Below, piece after piece: positions 8,704-17,822 of a DNA stretch of 64,000 nt (the stretch's first letter is position 1; each line of letters opens with the position of its first letter). Origin of the DNA: Pseudomonas sp. dw_358. GTDB lineage: Bacteria; Pseudomonadota; Gammaproteobacteria; Pseudomonadales; Pseudomonadaceae. The notes under the pieces are model-generated. The model was given only the letters and a program-made list of their open reading frames with translations, made no database searches and was not told the DNA's origin. The position numbers and the translations under genes were made by a program. The stretch covers positions 149,371-213,370 of the forward strand of contig NZ_JAAVUX010000009.1 in the NCBI RefSeq assembly GCF_018449655.1. Reading direction: 5' to 3'.

Positions 8704-10302
8704 ATGCTCAAACACGCAGTCATTCCGTTTCTGGTAGGAGCAAGCTTGCTGGCCAGCGCCCCCTTTGCGCACGCGGCCAGCAATCTGGTGTTCTGCTCCG
8801 AAGGCAGCCCGGCGGGTTTCGACCCGGCCCAGTACACCACCGGAACCGACTTCGATGCTTCGGCTGAAACCATTTTCAACCGTCTGACCCAATTCCAGCG
8901 CGGCGGCACTACGGTCATTCCAGGCCTGGCGACCAGCTGGGACGTTTCCCCCGACGGCCTGACCTACGTTTTTCACCTGCGTGACGGCGTCAAGTTCCAC
9001 ACTACCGACTACTTCAAGCCGACCCGCACGTTCAACGCCGACGACGTGCTGTTCACCTTCGACCGCATGCTCGACAAGAACATGCCGTTCCGCAAGGCGT
9101 ACCCCACCGAATTCCCTTACTTCACCGACATGGGCATGGACACCAACATTGCCAAGGTGGAGAAAGTCGACGACCACACCGTCAAGTTCACCTTGAACGG
9201 CGTCGATGCGGCGTTCATCCAGGACATGGCCATGAGCTTCGCGTCGATCCAGTCGGCTGAATACGCAGCCCAGCTGCTCAAGGAAGGCAAGCCCGAGGAC
9301 ATCAACCAGAAGCCCATCGGCACCGGCCCGTTCATTTTCAGCAAGTATCAGAAAGATGCGCAGATTCGCTACAAGGGTAACAAGGACTACTGGAACCCTG
9401 ATGACGTCAAGATCGACAACCTGATCTTCGCCATCACCACCGACGCCTCGGTGCGCATGCAGAAGCTCAAGAAGAACGAGTGCCAGGTCACTGCCTACCC
9501 GCGCCCGGCCGACATCAAGCCGCTGAGCGAAGACAAGAACCTGCAGATGCCTAATCAGGCGGGCTTCAACCTCGGTTACATTTCGTACAACGTCACCCAC
9601 AAGCCACTGGACAACGTCAATGTCCGTCGCGCCCTGGACATGGCGGTGAACAAGCAGCAGATCATCGATGCGGTGTACCAGGGCGCGGGCCAACTGGCGG
9701 TCAACGCCATGCCGCCGACCCAATGGTCGTATGACACCACCATCAAGGATGCCGGCTACAACCCCGAGAAAGCCAAGGAGCTGCTCAAGGCTGCCGGCGT
9801 CGCCGACGGTACCGAGATCCAGCTGTGGGCCATGCCGGTCCAGCGCCCGTACAACCCCAATGCCAAGCTGATGGCTGAAATGCTGCAATCGGACTGGGCC
9901 AAGGTCGGAATCAAGGCCAAGATCGTTACCTACGAGTGGGGCGAGTACATCAAGCGCGCGAAGGCGGGCGAGACGGACGCCATGCTCATTGGCTGGAGCG
10001 GCGACAACGGTGACCCGGATAACTGGCTGGGTACCCTGTTTGGCTGCGATGCCATCAACGGCAACAACTTTGCCAAGTGGTGCAATGCCGACTACGACAA
10101 GCTGATCAAGGCCGGCAAAGGCACTTCCGATCAGGCCAAGCGCACCGAGTTCTACAAGCAGGCGCAACATATGCTCAAGGACCAGGTACCGCTGACGCCG
10201 ATCGCACACTCCACGGTGTATCAGCCCATGCGCGCCAATGTAGTGGACTTCAAGATCAGCCCGCTGGGCCTGAACTCCTTCTACGGCGTAGGCATCAAGT
10301 AA
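8704..10302 (+). CDS. dppA: Periplasmic dipeptide-binding protein, DppA type (second paralogue)
   Basis: A 532-residue SBP_bac_5 protein of the same length and motif order as the preceding gene: signal peptide ending APFAHA-AS, then NLVFCSEGSPAGFDPAQY, FHLRDGVKFHTT, PIGTGPFIF and IGWSGDNGDPDNW. It should deliver di- or tripeptides to DppBCDF. Its position directly before opdP matches dppA3 of P. aeruginosa, but the psdR regulator and mdpA dipeptidase genes found beside dppA3 there are absent here. It is separated from the first dppA by 253 bp with a hairpin, so it probably also has its own promoter. GAGG precedes the start. Confidence 0.9.
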   Translation: MLKHAVIPFLVGASLLASAPFAHAASNLVFCSEGSPAGFDPAQYTTGTDFDASAETIFNRLTQFQRGGTTVIPGLATSWDVSPDGLTYVFHLRDGVKFHTTDYFKPTRTFNADDVLFTFDRMLDKNMPFRKAYPTEFPYFTDMGMDTNIAKVEKVDDHTVKFTLNGVDAAFIQDMAMSFASIQSAEYAAQLLKEGKPEDINQKPIGTGPFIFSKYQKDAQIRYKGNKDYWNPDDVKIDNLIFAITTDASVRMQKLKKNECQVTAYPRPADIKPLSEDKNLQMPNQAGFNLGYISYNVTHKPLDNVNVRRALDMAVNKQQIIDAVYQGAGQLAVNAMPPTQWSYDTTIKDAGYNPEKAKELLKAAGVADGTEIQLWAMPVQRPYNPNAKLMAEMLQSDWAKVGIKAKIVTYEWGEYIKRAKAGETDAMLIGWSGDNGDPDNWLGTLFGCDAINGNNFAKWCNADYDKLIKAGKGTSDQAKRTEFYKQAQHMLKDQVPLTPIAHSTVYQPMRANVVDFKISPLGLNSFYGVGIK

Positions 10303-10683
10303 GGCTTTCTGTGGCGGTGCTTTCGAGCGCCGCCACGGCGGCTGTCGCAACACCTGGAAATAGAAGATCGTCTCCTACGGCATGGATCAGCCTACCGGGC
10401 GCACTTTCGGAAATTTCCTTCACACAATTCGGAACTCGTCGTCTGTACGGGCATGACCTGAAGCTTTAGCTTCGGGCTTGTCACGGCCACGCGTATTCGA
10501 CGCCGATCAACCCCAGGCACGCTGGAGCAGGCATTTCGCCAGCTGTGGCTACGCTCGCGCCGCTTTCACCGAAAGGGGCGCGCCCCTCCCGCTGCAAACA
10601 CTTGCAGCGGCCCACTGCAACACAGGCAACACCACAATTAAGCAGGCTCACTCGATGGGATCTGCGAAAACAAGGAGCTTCAA
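10303..10683 (+). other. Structured 381-bp leader between dppA and opdP
   Basis: I see no convincing gene in this gap. It holds several inverted repeats: GTGGCGG/CCGCCAC just after the dppA stop, a hairpin around TGAAGC/GCTTCG near 10460, the palindrome GGGGCGCGCCCC at 10575-10586, and CGCTGCAA/TTGCAGCG with a 4-nt ACAC loop at 10590-10609. An AAGGAG ribosome site for opdP lies at the right end. This looks like a long 5' leader where opdP expression could be set post-transcriptionally. Confidence 0.5.
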
Positions 10684-12063
10684 ATGAGCATCAAAAAGAC
10701 GTTGTTGGCACTTTCCATAGGCAGCATCAGCGGCCTGGCGAACGCGGAAATTGTCAGTCAGGAATTCATCTCCACCAAGCGCGCCGGCACCAGTGCCCAG
10801 GCCAACGCCAAAGGTTTCATTGAAGGGCAGACACTGGGAGGCAGCACGCGTACCTGGTACTCCAACGAAATGACACGCCGAGACTTGCGCTTCAGCTACA
10901 ACAAGGACGGTACACAGGTGCCCACTTCGCGAGCGATTCAAGCCGTGCAGGGCACCATCCTCACCTACGGCTCCGGTTACACCCAAGGTACTGTCGGCGT
11001 GAGCACCGAGATGGCGCTGTATAACGCGGTCGCTCTGGACCGTAGCCGGCGTGACCTTGCCGGCGGACGCTTCAACCGCACCCTGGTCGATAACAGCGGC
11101 GATGCTGTGGGCCAATGGAGCAAGCTGGGGCTGGGCAACATCAAGTTCCGCGTGTCCAACACCACGTTGACCGCAGGCCGCCAGAACATGGATACGCCCA
11201 TGGTCTCCACCATCGGCAACCGCGCCTTGCCTTCCAGCTTCCAGGGCCTGGCCATCAACAGTGCCGAGTTCAACAACCTGTCCTTCGACCTTGCCACCTT
11301 CGACCGCCTCTCGCCTCGCAGCGAACAAGGCCTGAGAAAGTTCGTTTCCGAGTACGGCAGCCGCGCAGTCAGTGCCGATCACGTGCACACCGCCGGCCTC
11401 AACTATCAGCCGCTCGAGAGTCTGTCCACCAGCCTGTACGCCACTCAGGCGCAGGACCTGTGGAACCAGTACTACCTGGGCGCCAAGCATGAATTGGGCG
11501 ACCCCCAAGTGCTCGGCCTGACCACCAACCTGAACTACTACAAGACCAAGAACACCGGCAAGAACCTGCTGGGCGCGATCGACAACAACACCTACAGCCT
11601 GGCATTCACCGCGACCCACAAGGCCCACAGCCTGACCCTTGCCTATCAGGAGAACTCGGGCAACGAGTACTTCGACTACCTGAACGAAACCAACGGCATC
11701 TTCCTGGCCAACTCCCTGATGTCGGATTTCAACGGACCGAACGAGAAATCCCTTCAAGTGGCCTATGGCCTGAACATGGCCGAGTACGGCGTGCCCGGCC
11801 TGAAGTTCAGCCTGTATCAAGCGCGTGGCTGGGGCATCGACGGTACCCACTACAAGGGCACAGGCTACAGCGGCCTGAACGCGATGAAAGGCGAGCACCA
11901 CTACGAATACGGCGTGGGCACCTCCTATGACGTGCAGACCGGGCCGCTCAAGAACAGCGTGGTTCGCGCCACGTACTCTGCCCACCGCGCCAGCGCCAAC
12001 CAGATCGACGGCAGCCTCAACGAGTTCCGCCTGGTGACCACGATTCCATTCACCCTCTTGTAA
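10684..12063 (+). CDS. opdP: OprD-family outer-membrane porin, OpdP-like (dipeptide porin)
   Basis: A 459-residue OprD-family porin with a signal peptide (MSIKKTLLALSIGSISGLANA-EI) and the family's N-terminal stretch with RTWYSNEMTRRD in place of the usual RDYY region. The following sequence alternates beta-strands with loops and ends in a short aromatic-poor strand (TTIPFTLL), as in other members. Its place between dppA genes identifies it with OpdP, the outer-membrane channel for glycine-glutamate and related dipeptides in P. aeruginosa; specificity here is inferred. A perfect AAGGAG is 7-8 bp before the ATG. It completes an outer-membrane to cytoplasm route with DppA and DppBCDF. Confidence 0.85.
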   Translation: MSIKKTLLALSIGSISGLANAEIVSQEFISTKRAGTSAQANAKGFIEGQTLGGSTRTWYSNEMTRRDLRFSYNKDGTQVPTSRAIQAVQGTILTYGSGYTQGTVGVSTEMALYNAVALDRSRRDLAGGRFNRTLVDNSGDAVGQWSKLGLGNIKFRVSNTTLTAGRQNMDTPMVSTIGNRALPSSFQGLAINSAEFNNLSFDLATFDRLSPRSEQGLRKFVSEYGSRAVSADHVHTAGLNYQPLESLSTSLYATQAQDLWNQYYLGAKHELGDPQVLGLTTNLNYYKTKNTGKNLLGAIDNNTYSLAFTATHKAHSLTLAYQENSGNEYFDYLNETNGIFLANSLMSDFNGPNEKSLQVAYGLNMAEYGVPGLKFSLYQARGWGIDGTHYKGTGYSGLNAMKGEHHYEYGVGTSYDVQTGPLKNSVVRATYSAHRASANQIDGSLNEFRLVTTIPFTLL

Positions 12064-12077
12064 TGCCGTAAACCAAC

Positions 12078-12108
12078 GCCATGGCCGGTTCGAAGAATCG
12101 GTCATGGC
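12078..12108 (+). terminator. Hairpin between opdP and dppA4
   Basis: GCCATGGCCG and CGGTCATGGC pair over ten positions with one G-U around an 11-nt loop. There is no U-run. Such a hairpin between a highly expressed porin and the next gene probably protects the upstream mRNA or attenuates read-through. Confidence 0.5.
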
Positions 12109-12139
12109 AATCCCGCTCACTAGACCGCAGAGGTGCCTG

Positions 12140-13732
12140 ATGAAAACGCTAAAACTCGCTGCATTGGCCGCAGCCTTGCTCGGAGCCAGCATCGGCGTTC
12201 AAGCCAAACCGCTGGTGGTCTGTACAGAAGCCAGCCCGGAGGGTTTCGATATTGTGCAGTACACCACTGCCACCACCGCCGACGCTGCTTCGGAAACCAT
12301 CTTCAACCGCCTCGTGGATTTCACCCCCGGGACTACCGACACCCAACCGGGCCTGGCCGAACGCTGGGAAATCAGCCCGGACGGCACCCAATACACGTTT
12401 CATCTGCGCCACGGGGTGAAGTTTCAGACCACCGACTACTTCAAGCCGACCCGCGAGATGAACGCCGACGATGTGCTGTGGAGTTTTCAGCGCCAACTGG
12501 ACCCCAGGCATCCGTGGCACGACAAGGCCCCGCTGGGCTTCCCCTATTTTGAATCCATGGGCCTGCAGAACCTGATCACGGCCATCGACAAGCTCGACGA
12601 CTACACCGTGCGCTTCACCCTCAAGCGCGCCGAAGCGCCGTTCCTGCGCGACATGGCGATGGGCTTCGCCTCGATCTACTCCAGCGAATACGCCGATCAA
12701 TTGCTCAAGGCCGGCAAAACCGACGAGATCAACAGCAAGCCCGTGGGCACTGGGCCATTCATCCTGGTGCGTTATTCCAAGGATGCGCAAGTGCGCTACA
12801 AGGCCAACCCCGACTACTACAAAGGCAAGCCGCCCGCCGACCCGCTGGTGTTTGCCATCACCACGGACAGCAACGTGCGCCTGCAAAAACTGCGCGCCAA
12901 CGAATGCCAGGTGATGGTCTATCCCAAGCCCGAAGACGTCGCCAGCATCAAAGCCGACCCGAACCTGCACCTGGATCAAATGGATGCGCTGATGACCAGC
13001 TTCGTGGCCATCAATACCCAGCACAAATGGTTGAGCGACGTACGCGTGCGCCGAGCCCTGCAGATGGCGCTGGACAAACCCAACCTGGTCAACAACCTGT
13101 TCGGCAAAGACAACGCTACCTTGGCCACCAACCCCTACCCTGCGACGCTGCTGGGCTATGACAAAAGCATTGTCGATACACCTCATGACCCGGCCAAGGC
13201 TCGGGAGCTGCTAAAGGAAGCCGGCGTACCGGAAGGCACCACGTTCACCATCTTCACCCGCAATGGTGGTGGCGCGACCAATCCCAATCCCACCTTGGCG
13301 GCGCAATTGTTGCAAGCGGATCTGGCCAAGGTCGGCCTCAACGGCGATATCCGAGTCTTCGAATGGGGCGAGCTGAACAAACGTGCCAAGTCGGGCGAAC
13401 ATGACCTGCTGTTTTATGGCTGGGCAGGGGATAATGGCGACCCGGACAACTTTCTCACGCCCAACCTCAGTTGCGACGCTGCCATCACCGGAGAAAACTC
13501 CGCACGCTGGTGCAACAAGGACTTCGACGCCTTGATTACCAAGGCGCGCGGCGAAAGTGAACCGGCCGCCCGTGCGGCGCTCTACCAACAGGCTCAGGTG
13601 GTGTTCCACGACCAACAGCCATGGCTCAGCCTGGCCCACCCGAAACTGTTCAGTGCAACACGCAAGAATGTCGAAGGCTTCCACACCAGCCCGATGACCA
13701 ATAATAACTTCGCTACCACCCAGGTGAAGTAA
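12140..13732 (+). CDS. dppA: Periplasmic dipeptide-binding protein, DppA4-like (third paralogue)
   Basis: A 530-residue family-5 binding protein. Signal peptide MKTLKLAALAAALLGASIG..QA; mature start KPLVVCTEASPEGFDIVQY keeps the Cys, and PVGTGPFIL and YGWAGDNGDPDNF match the two upstream paralogues, but it is clearly more divergent than they are from each other. The ATG at 12140 with AGAGGT upstream gives a proper signal peptide; the frame could extend to 12104. It sits between opdP and dppB, the position of dppA4 in P. aeruginosa, and probably serves the same permease with a different peptide range. Confidence 0.9.
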   Translation: MKTLKLAALAAALLGASIGVQAKPLVVCTEASPEGFDIVQYTTATTADAASETIFNRLVDFTPGTTDTQPGLAERWEISPDGTQYTFHLRHGVKFQTTDYFKPTREMNADDVLWSFQRQLDPRHPWHDKAPLGFPYFESMGLQNLITAIDKLDDYTVRFTLKRAEAPFLRDMAMGFASIYSSEYADQLLKAGKTDEINSKPVGTGPFILVRYSKDAQVRYKANPDYYKGKPPADPLVFAITTDSNVRLQKLRANECQVMVYPKPEDVASIKADPNLHLDQMDALMTSFVAINTQHKWLSDVRVRRALQMALDKPNLVNNLFGKDNATLATNPYPATLLGYDKSIVDTPHDPAKARELLKEAGVPEGTTFTIFTRNGGGATNPNPTLAAQLLQADLAKVGLNGDIRVFEWGELNKRAKSGEHDLLFYGWAGDNGDPDNFLTPNLSCDAAITGENSARWCNKDFDALITKARGESEPAARAALYQQAQVVFHDQQPWLSLAHPKLFSATRKNVEGFHTSPMTNNNFATTQVK

Positions 13733-13740
13733 AACAACGT

Positions 13741-13773
13741 CCGCCCCAGTGCCTGAACCGGCACGGGAGGCGG
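13741..13773 (+). terminator. Hairpin between dppA4 and dppB
   Basis: CCGCCCCAGTGCC pairs with GGCACGGGAGGCGG (inner GTGCC/GGCAC, outer CCGCC/GGCGG) around a 6-nt loop. There is no U-run. Placed between a binding-protein gene and the permease genes, it probably lowers permease expression relative to the binding protein. Confidence 0.5.
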
Positions 13774-13812
13774 GCTTGCCTAACCGGCTGATGAACCGAG
13801 GTACTCCCCAGG

Positions 13813-14823
13813 ATGTTTAGCTTTATTGCCCGCCGATTGGGATTGTTGATCCCTACCTTCTTCGGCATCACCTTGTTGACCTTTGCGTTGATACGCCTCA
13901 TTCCCGGCGACCCTGTGGAAGTGATGATGGGCGAGCGCCGGGTAGACCCCGAAATGCATGCACAGGCCATGGAACGACTGGGCCTGAACAAACCGCTCTA
14001 CGCGCAGTACATCGATTACGTGGGCAACCTCGCCCACGGCAATCTGGGCGAGTCGCTGCGCACCCGTACCAGTGTCTGGACGGAATTTACCACCCTCTTC
14101 CCGGCGACCCTGGAGTTGTCCATCGCAGCACTGATCTTCGCCGGCATCTTCGGCCTGCTGGCCGGGGTGATCGCAGCGCTCAAGCGAGGATCACTGTTCG
14201 ACCATGGGGTCATGGGCATCTCCCTGGCGGGGTATTCGATGCCGATCTTCTGGTGGGGCCTGATCCTGATCATGTTCTTCTCGGTCAAGCTGGGCTGGAC
14301 CCCTGTGTCCGGGCGCATCGACCTGCTCTACGACATCGAGCCGAAAACCGGCTTCATGCTGATCGACACCCTGCTCAGCGACCAGGAAGGCTCGTTCCTC
14401 GACGCCCTGCGCCACCTGATTCTGCCGGCCATCGTACTGGGTACCATTCCCCTGGCGGTCATCGCCCGCATGACCCGCTCCTCCATGCTCGAAGTGCTGC
14501 GTGAAGACTATGTGCGCACCGCCCGGGCCAAAGGCCTGTCGCCGGCCCGGGTGGTCTTCGTGCACGGCCTGCGCAACGCGCTGATCCCGGTGTTGACGGT
14601 GTTCGGCCTGCAAGTGGGCACGCTGCTGGCTGGCGCAGTCCTGACCGAAACCATTTTCTCGTGGCCGGGCGTCGGCAAGTGGCTGATCGAAGCCATTGGC
14701 GCGCGCGACTACCCCGTCGTGCAGAACGGCATCCTGTTGATCGCCTGCCTGGTGATCCTGGTCAACTTCGTGGTGGACATCCTCTACGGCCTGGCCAACC
14801 CACGCATCCGCCATCAGCGCTGA
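13813..14823 (+). CDS. dppB: Dipeptide ABC transporter permease DppB
   Basis: A 336-residue inner-membrane permease with the classic DppB N-terminus (MFSFIARRLGLLIPTFFGIT), six membrane helices, and the EAA loop region DYVRTARAKGLSPARVVFVH near residue 235 that contacts the ATPases. It pairs with DppC to form the membrane channel for peptides brought by the DppA proteins. It is the first gene of the tightly spaced dppBCDF set (10 bp to dppC). Its ribosome site is weak (CCCAGG), which fits low expression relative to the binding protein. Confidence 0.93.
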   Translation: MFSFIARRLGLLIPTFFGITLLTFALIRLIPGDPVEVMMGERRVDPEMHAQAMERLGLNKPLYAQYIDYVGNLAHGNLGESLRTRTSVWTEFTTLFPATLELSIAALIFAGIFGLLAGVIAALKRGSLFDHGVMGISLAGYSMPIFWWGLILIMFFSVKLGWTPVSGRIDLLYDIEPKTGFMLIDTLLSDQEGSFLDALRHLILPAIVLGTIPLAVIARMTRSSMLEVLREDYVRTARAKGLSPARVVFVHGLRNALIPVLTVFGLQVGTLLAGAVLTETIFSWPGVGKWLIEAIGARDYPVVQNGILLIACLVILVNFVVDILYGLANPRIRHQR

Positions 14824-14833
14824 GGATCGATCG

Positions 14834-15745
14834 ATGAGTACCCCTACCCCCGCTGTGGCCGTTGATCAAAGCCTGCTGTATCCGTCCCCCTACAAGGAAT
14901 TCTGGCAAGCCTTTGCCAAGAACAAGGGTGCCGTTGCCGGCCTGGCCTTCATGCTGTTGATCGTCTTCTGCGCGTTGTTTGCCCCCTGGGTGGCGCCCCA
15001 CGACCCTGCCGAACAGTTTCGTGATTTCACCCTGACGCCGCCAGTGTGGCTGGAAGGCGGCCAGTGGAAATTCCTGCTGGGCACCGACGAACTCGGCCGG
15101 GACCTGCTGTCACGCCTCATCCAGGGCTCGCGGCTGTCGCTGCTGATCGGCCTGTCGTCGGTGGTCATGTCGTTGATTCCGGGCATCCTGATGGGCCTGC
15201 TGGCCGGTTTCTTCCCCAGGGTGCTCGGCCCCTCGATCATGCGCCTGATGGACGTGATGCTGGCGCTGCCCTCGCTGCTGCTGGCCGTGGCCATCGTCGC
15301 CATCCTTGGCCCTGGGCTGATCAACACCGTGATTGCCATCGCCATCGTCTCCCTGCCGTCCTATGTGCGCCTGACCCGTGCAGCCGTCATGGGTGAACTG
15401 AACCGCGATTACGTGACCGCCGCACGCCTGGCCGGTGCCTCGCTGCCGCGCCTGATGTTCGTCACCGTACTGCCCAACTGCATGGCACCGTTGATCGTGC
15501 AGGCTACCTTGAGTTTCTCCTCGGCCATCCTCGACGCGGCGGCATTGGGCTTCCTCGGTCTGGGTGTGCAACCGCCCACGCCTGAGTGGGGCACCATGCT
15601 GGCCTCGGCGCGTGACTACATCGAGCGTGCCTGGTGGGTCGTCAGCCTGCCCGGCCTGACCATTTTGCTCAGCGTGCTGGCAATCAACCTGATGGGTGAC
15701 GGCCTGCGCGATGCGCTGGACCCGAAACTCAAGAACGCCGCCTGA
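14834..15745 (+). CDS. dppC: Dipeptide ABC transporter permease DppC
   Basis: A 303-residue permease with the OppC_N-type first segment ([20 protein letters not shown], then a helix) and the BPD_transp domain with EAA loop [35 protein letters not shown] matches the family's strongly conserved GTDxxGRDxxSR region. It forms the inner-membrane heterodimer with DppB. The start is preceded by TGAGGA, and the gene ends 10 bp before dppD, consistent with one operon. Confidence 0.93.
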   Translation: MSTPTPAVAVDQSLLYPSPYKEFWQAFAKNKGAVAGLAFMLLIVFCALFAPWVAPHDPAEQFRDFTLTPPVWLEGGQWKFLLGTDELGRDLLSRLIQGSRLSLLIGLSSVVMSLIPGILMGLLAGFFPRVLGPSIMRLMDVMLALPSLLLAVAIVAILGPGLINTVIAIAIVSLPSYVRLTRAAVMGELNRDYVTAARLAGASLPRLMFVTVLPNCMAPLIVQATLSFSSAILDAAALGFLGLGVQPPTPEWGTMLASARDYIERAWWVVSLPGLTILLSVLAINLMGDGLRDALDPKLKNAA

Positions 15746-15755
15746 GGAGATTCCC

Positions 15756-16724
15756 ATGTCACTGCTTGAAATCAAGAATCTCAACGTTCGCTTCGGCGAC
15801 AGCAAGGCCGTCCCTGTGGTCGACGGCCTGGACTTGAGCGTGGAAAAAGGCGAAGTGCTGGCCATCGTCGGCGAGTCAGGCTCTGGCAAATCCGTGACCA
15901 TGATGGCGCTGATGGGCCTGATCGATGCCCCCGGCATCGTCACCGCCGACGCGCTGCAGTTCGATGGGCACGACATGCTCAAGCTCAATGCCCGACAACG
16001 ACGCAAGGTAGTGGGCAAGGACCTGGCGATGATTTTTCAGGACCCCATGACCGCCCTCAACCCCAGCTACACCGTGGGCTTCCAGATCGAAGAAGTGCTG
16101 CGCCAGCACCTGGACATGTCCCGCAAGGCCGCCCGTCAACGCGCCCTTGAGCTGCTGAAAAAAGTCGAAATCCCGGGAGCCGAGAGCCGTCTGGATGCCT
16201 ACCCCCATCAACTGTCCGGCGGCATGAGCCAGCGTGTGGCCATCGCGATGGCCATCGCCGGGGAACCCAAGCTGCTGATCGCCGACGAGCCGACTACCGC
16301 CCTGGACGTGACCATTCAGGCACAGATCATGGAATTGCTGCTCAGCCTGCAGCAGGAACAGAACATGGGCCTGATCCTGATCACCCACGACCTCGCCGTG
16401 GTTGCCGAAACCGCCCAGCGCGTCTGCGTGATGTATGCCGGGCAAGCGGTGGAGGTCGGGCACGTGCCGCAACTGTTCGACGTCCCGGCCCACCCCTACA
16501 GCGAAGCGCTGCTGATGGCGATCCCCGAGCACAGCGAGGGCGCCGAGCGCCTGGCCACGCTGCCCGGCATCGTTCCTGGCCGTTATGATCGACCGCAGGG
16601 TTGCCTGCTGTCGCCGCGCTGCCCGTACGTACGTGAAGACTGCCGCAGCCAGCGCCCGGCCCTGGACCCCAAAGCGCAGAGCCTCGCGCGCTGCTTCTAC
16701 CCGTTGAATCAGGAGGTGGCGTAA
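15756..16724 (+). CDS. dppD: Dipeptide ABC transporter ATPase DppD
   Basis: A 322-residue ABC ATPase: Walker [10 protein letters not shown]-loop at [12 protein letters not shown], signature LSGGMSQRV and Walker [13 protein letters not shown], followed by the oligopeptide-transporter C-terminal domain with four Cys ([14 protein letters not shown]...C) that bind an iron-sulphur cluster in some family members. It powers uptake with DppF. The ATG at 15756 has GAGGAG upstream; the open frame could begin at 15696 inside dppC but that is unlikely. The stop overlaps the dppF start (TAATG), implying coupled translation. Confidence 0.93.
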   Translation: MSLLEIKNLNVRFGDSKAVPVVDGLDLSVEKGEVLAIVGESGSGKSVTMMALMGLIDAPGIVTADALQFDGHDMLKLNARQRRKVVGKDLAMIFQDPMTALNPSYTVGFQIEEVLRQHLDMSRKAARQRALELLKKVEIPGAESRLDAYPHQLSGGMSQRVAIAMAIAGEPKLLIADEPTTALDVTIQAQIMELLLSLQQEQNMGLILITHDLAVVAETAQRVCVMYAGQAVEVGHVPQLFDVPAHPYSEALLMAIPEHSEGAERLATLPGIVPGRYDRPQGCLLSPRCPYVREDCRSQRPALDPKAQSLARCFYPLNQEVA

Positions 16725-17692
16725 TGAGCGTCGTTCTGACCGCCCGCGACCTTACCCGTCACTATGAAGTTTCCCGTGGCCTGTTCAAGGGCCACGCCCT
16801 GGTGCGCGCCTTGAATGGCGTGTCGTTCGAACTGGAGGCCGGCAAGACCCTGGCCGTGGTCGGTGAGTCCGGCTGCGGCAAGTCAACGCTGGCCCGCGCC
16901 TTGACCCTCATCGAGGAACCTTCCTCCGGTTCGCTGAAAATTGCCGGCCAGGAAGTGGCGGGGGCCAGCAAAGATGAGCGCAAGCAACTGCGTCGCGACG
17001 TACAGATGGTCTTCCAGAGCCCCTACGCCTCCCTCAACCCGCGGCAGAAGATCGGCGATCAACTGGGCGAGCCCTTGTTGATCAACACCACCCTGTCCAA
17101 GGCCGAGCGCCGAGCCAAGGTGCAGGCGATGATGCAGCAGGTGGGGCTGCGCCCGGAGCATTACCAGCGCTACCCGCACATGTTCTCCGGCGGCCAGCGC
17201 CAGCGTATCGCCCTGGCACGGGCCATGATGCTGCAGCCCAAGGTGCTGGTGGCGGACGAGCCGACCTCGGCGCTGGACGTGTCGATCCAGGCGCAGGTGT
17301 TGAACCTGTTCATGGACCTGCAACAGGAATTCAACACGGCCTATGTGTTCATTTCCCACAACCTGGCGGTGGTGCGCCATGTGGCGGACGATGTGTTGGT
17401 GATGTACCTCGGTCGCCCAGCGGAAATGGGGCCCAAGGAGGACCTCTATACGCGCCCGCTGCACCCTTACACCCAAGCGCTGCTGTCGGCCACGCCGACC
17501 CTGAAGCCCGACCCGCTGAAGCCGAAGATCAAGATCGTCGGCGAGCTGCCCAACCCGCTCGATCCGCCCAGCGGCTGCGCCTTCCACAAGCGCTGCCCCT
17601 ATGCGACCGAGCGCTGCGCCACGGAGATACCGGCACTGCGACGAGTGGATACGCGACAAGTGGCTTGTCACTATGCAGAGCAGTTTTTGTAA
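16724..17692 (+). CDS. dppF: Dipeptide ABC transporter ATPase DppF
   Basis: A 322-residue ABC ATPase: Walker A GESGCGKST, FQSPYASLNPRQ, signature FSGGQRQRI and Walker B VLVADEPTSALD, with the oligo/dipeptide C-terminal region CAFHKRCPYATERC. It is the partner of DppD. Its ATG shares a base with the dppD stop. It ends the dppBCDF operon; a long inverted repeat follows at 17714-17769. Confidence 0.93.
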   Translation: MSVVLTARDLTRHYEVSRGLFKGHALVRALNGVSFELEAGKTLAVVGESGCGKSTLARALTLIEEPSSGSLKIAGQEVAGASKDERKQLRRDVQMVFQSPYASLNPRQKIGDQLGEPLLINTTLSKAERRAKVQAMMQQVGLRPEHYQRYPHMFSGGQRQRIALARAMMLQPKVLVADEPTSALDVSIQAQVLNLFMDLQQEFNTAYVFISHNLAVVRHVADDVLVMYLGRPAEMGPKEDLYTRPLHPYTQALLSATPTLKPDPLKPKIKIVGELPNPLDPPSGCAFHKRCPYATERCATEIPALRRVDTRQVACHYAEQFL

Positions 17693-17713
17693 GGTTCTGA
17701 ATGGAGGGAGCCC

Positions 17714-17769
17714 GTTCCCGAGCACGCTCGGTCCAGAAGCAGTACGTAGGGCCGTGCTTGCTCGGGAAC
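17714..17769 (+). terminator. Inverted repeat after dppF, probable operon end
   Basis: Perfect 11-bp arms GTTCCCGAGCA and TGCTCGGGAAC lie 34 nt apart, with partial further pairing inside the loop. It is located between dppF and the polyamine-type binding protein. There is no U-run, so the termination role is inferred. Confidence 0.5.
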
Positions 17770-17822
17770 CGCTCGATACCGTAGATTTCAGCGTTCTGAT
17801 CCCGCTGTTCAGGAAGTCTCGA

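Noticed and set aside
8674..10353. 559-codon minus-strand frame opposite the second dppA
   Set aside because: Shadow frame; the plus strand encodes an intact solute-binding protein with signal peptide.
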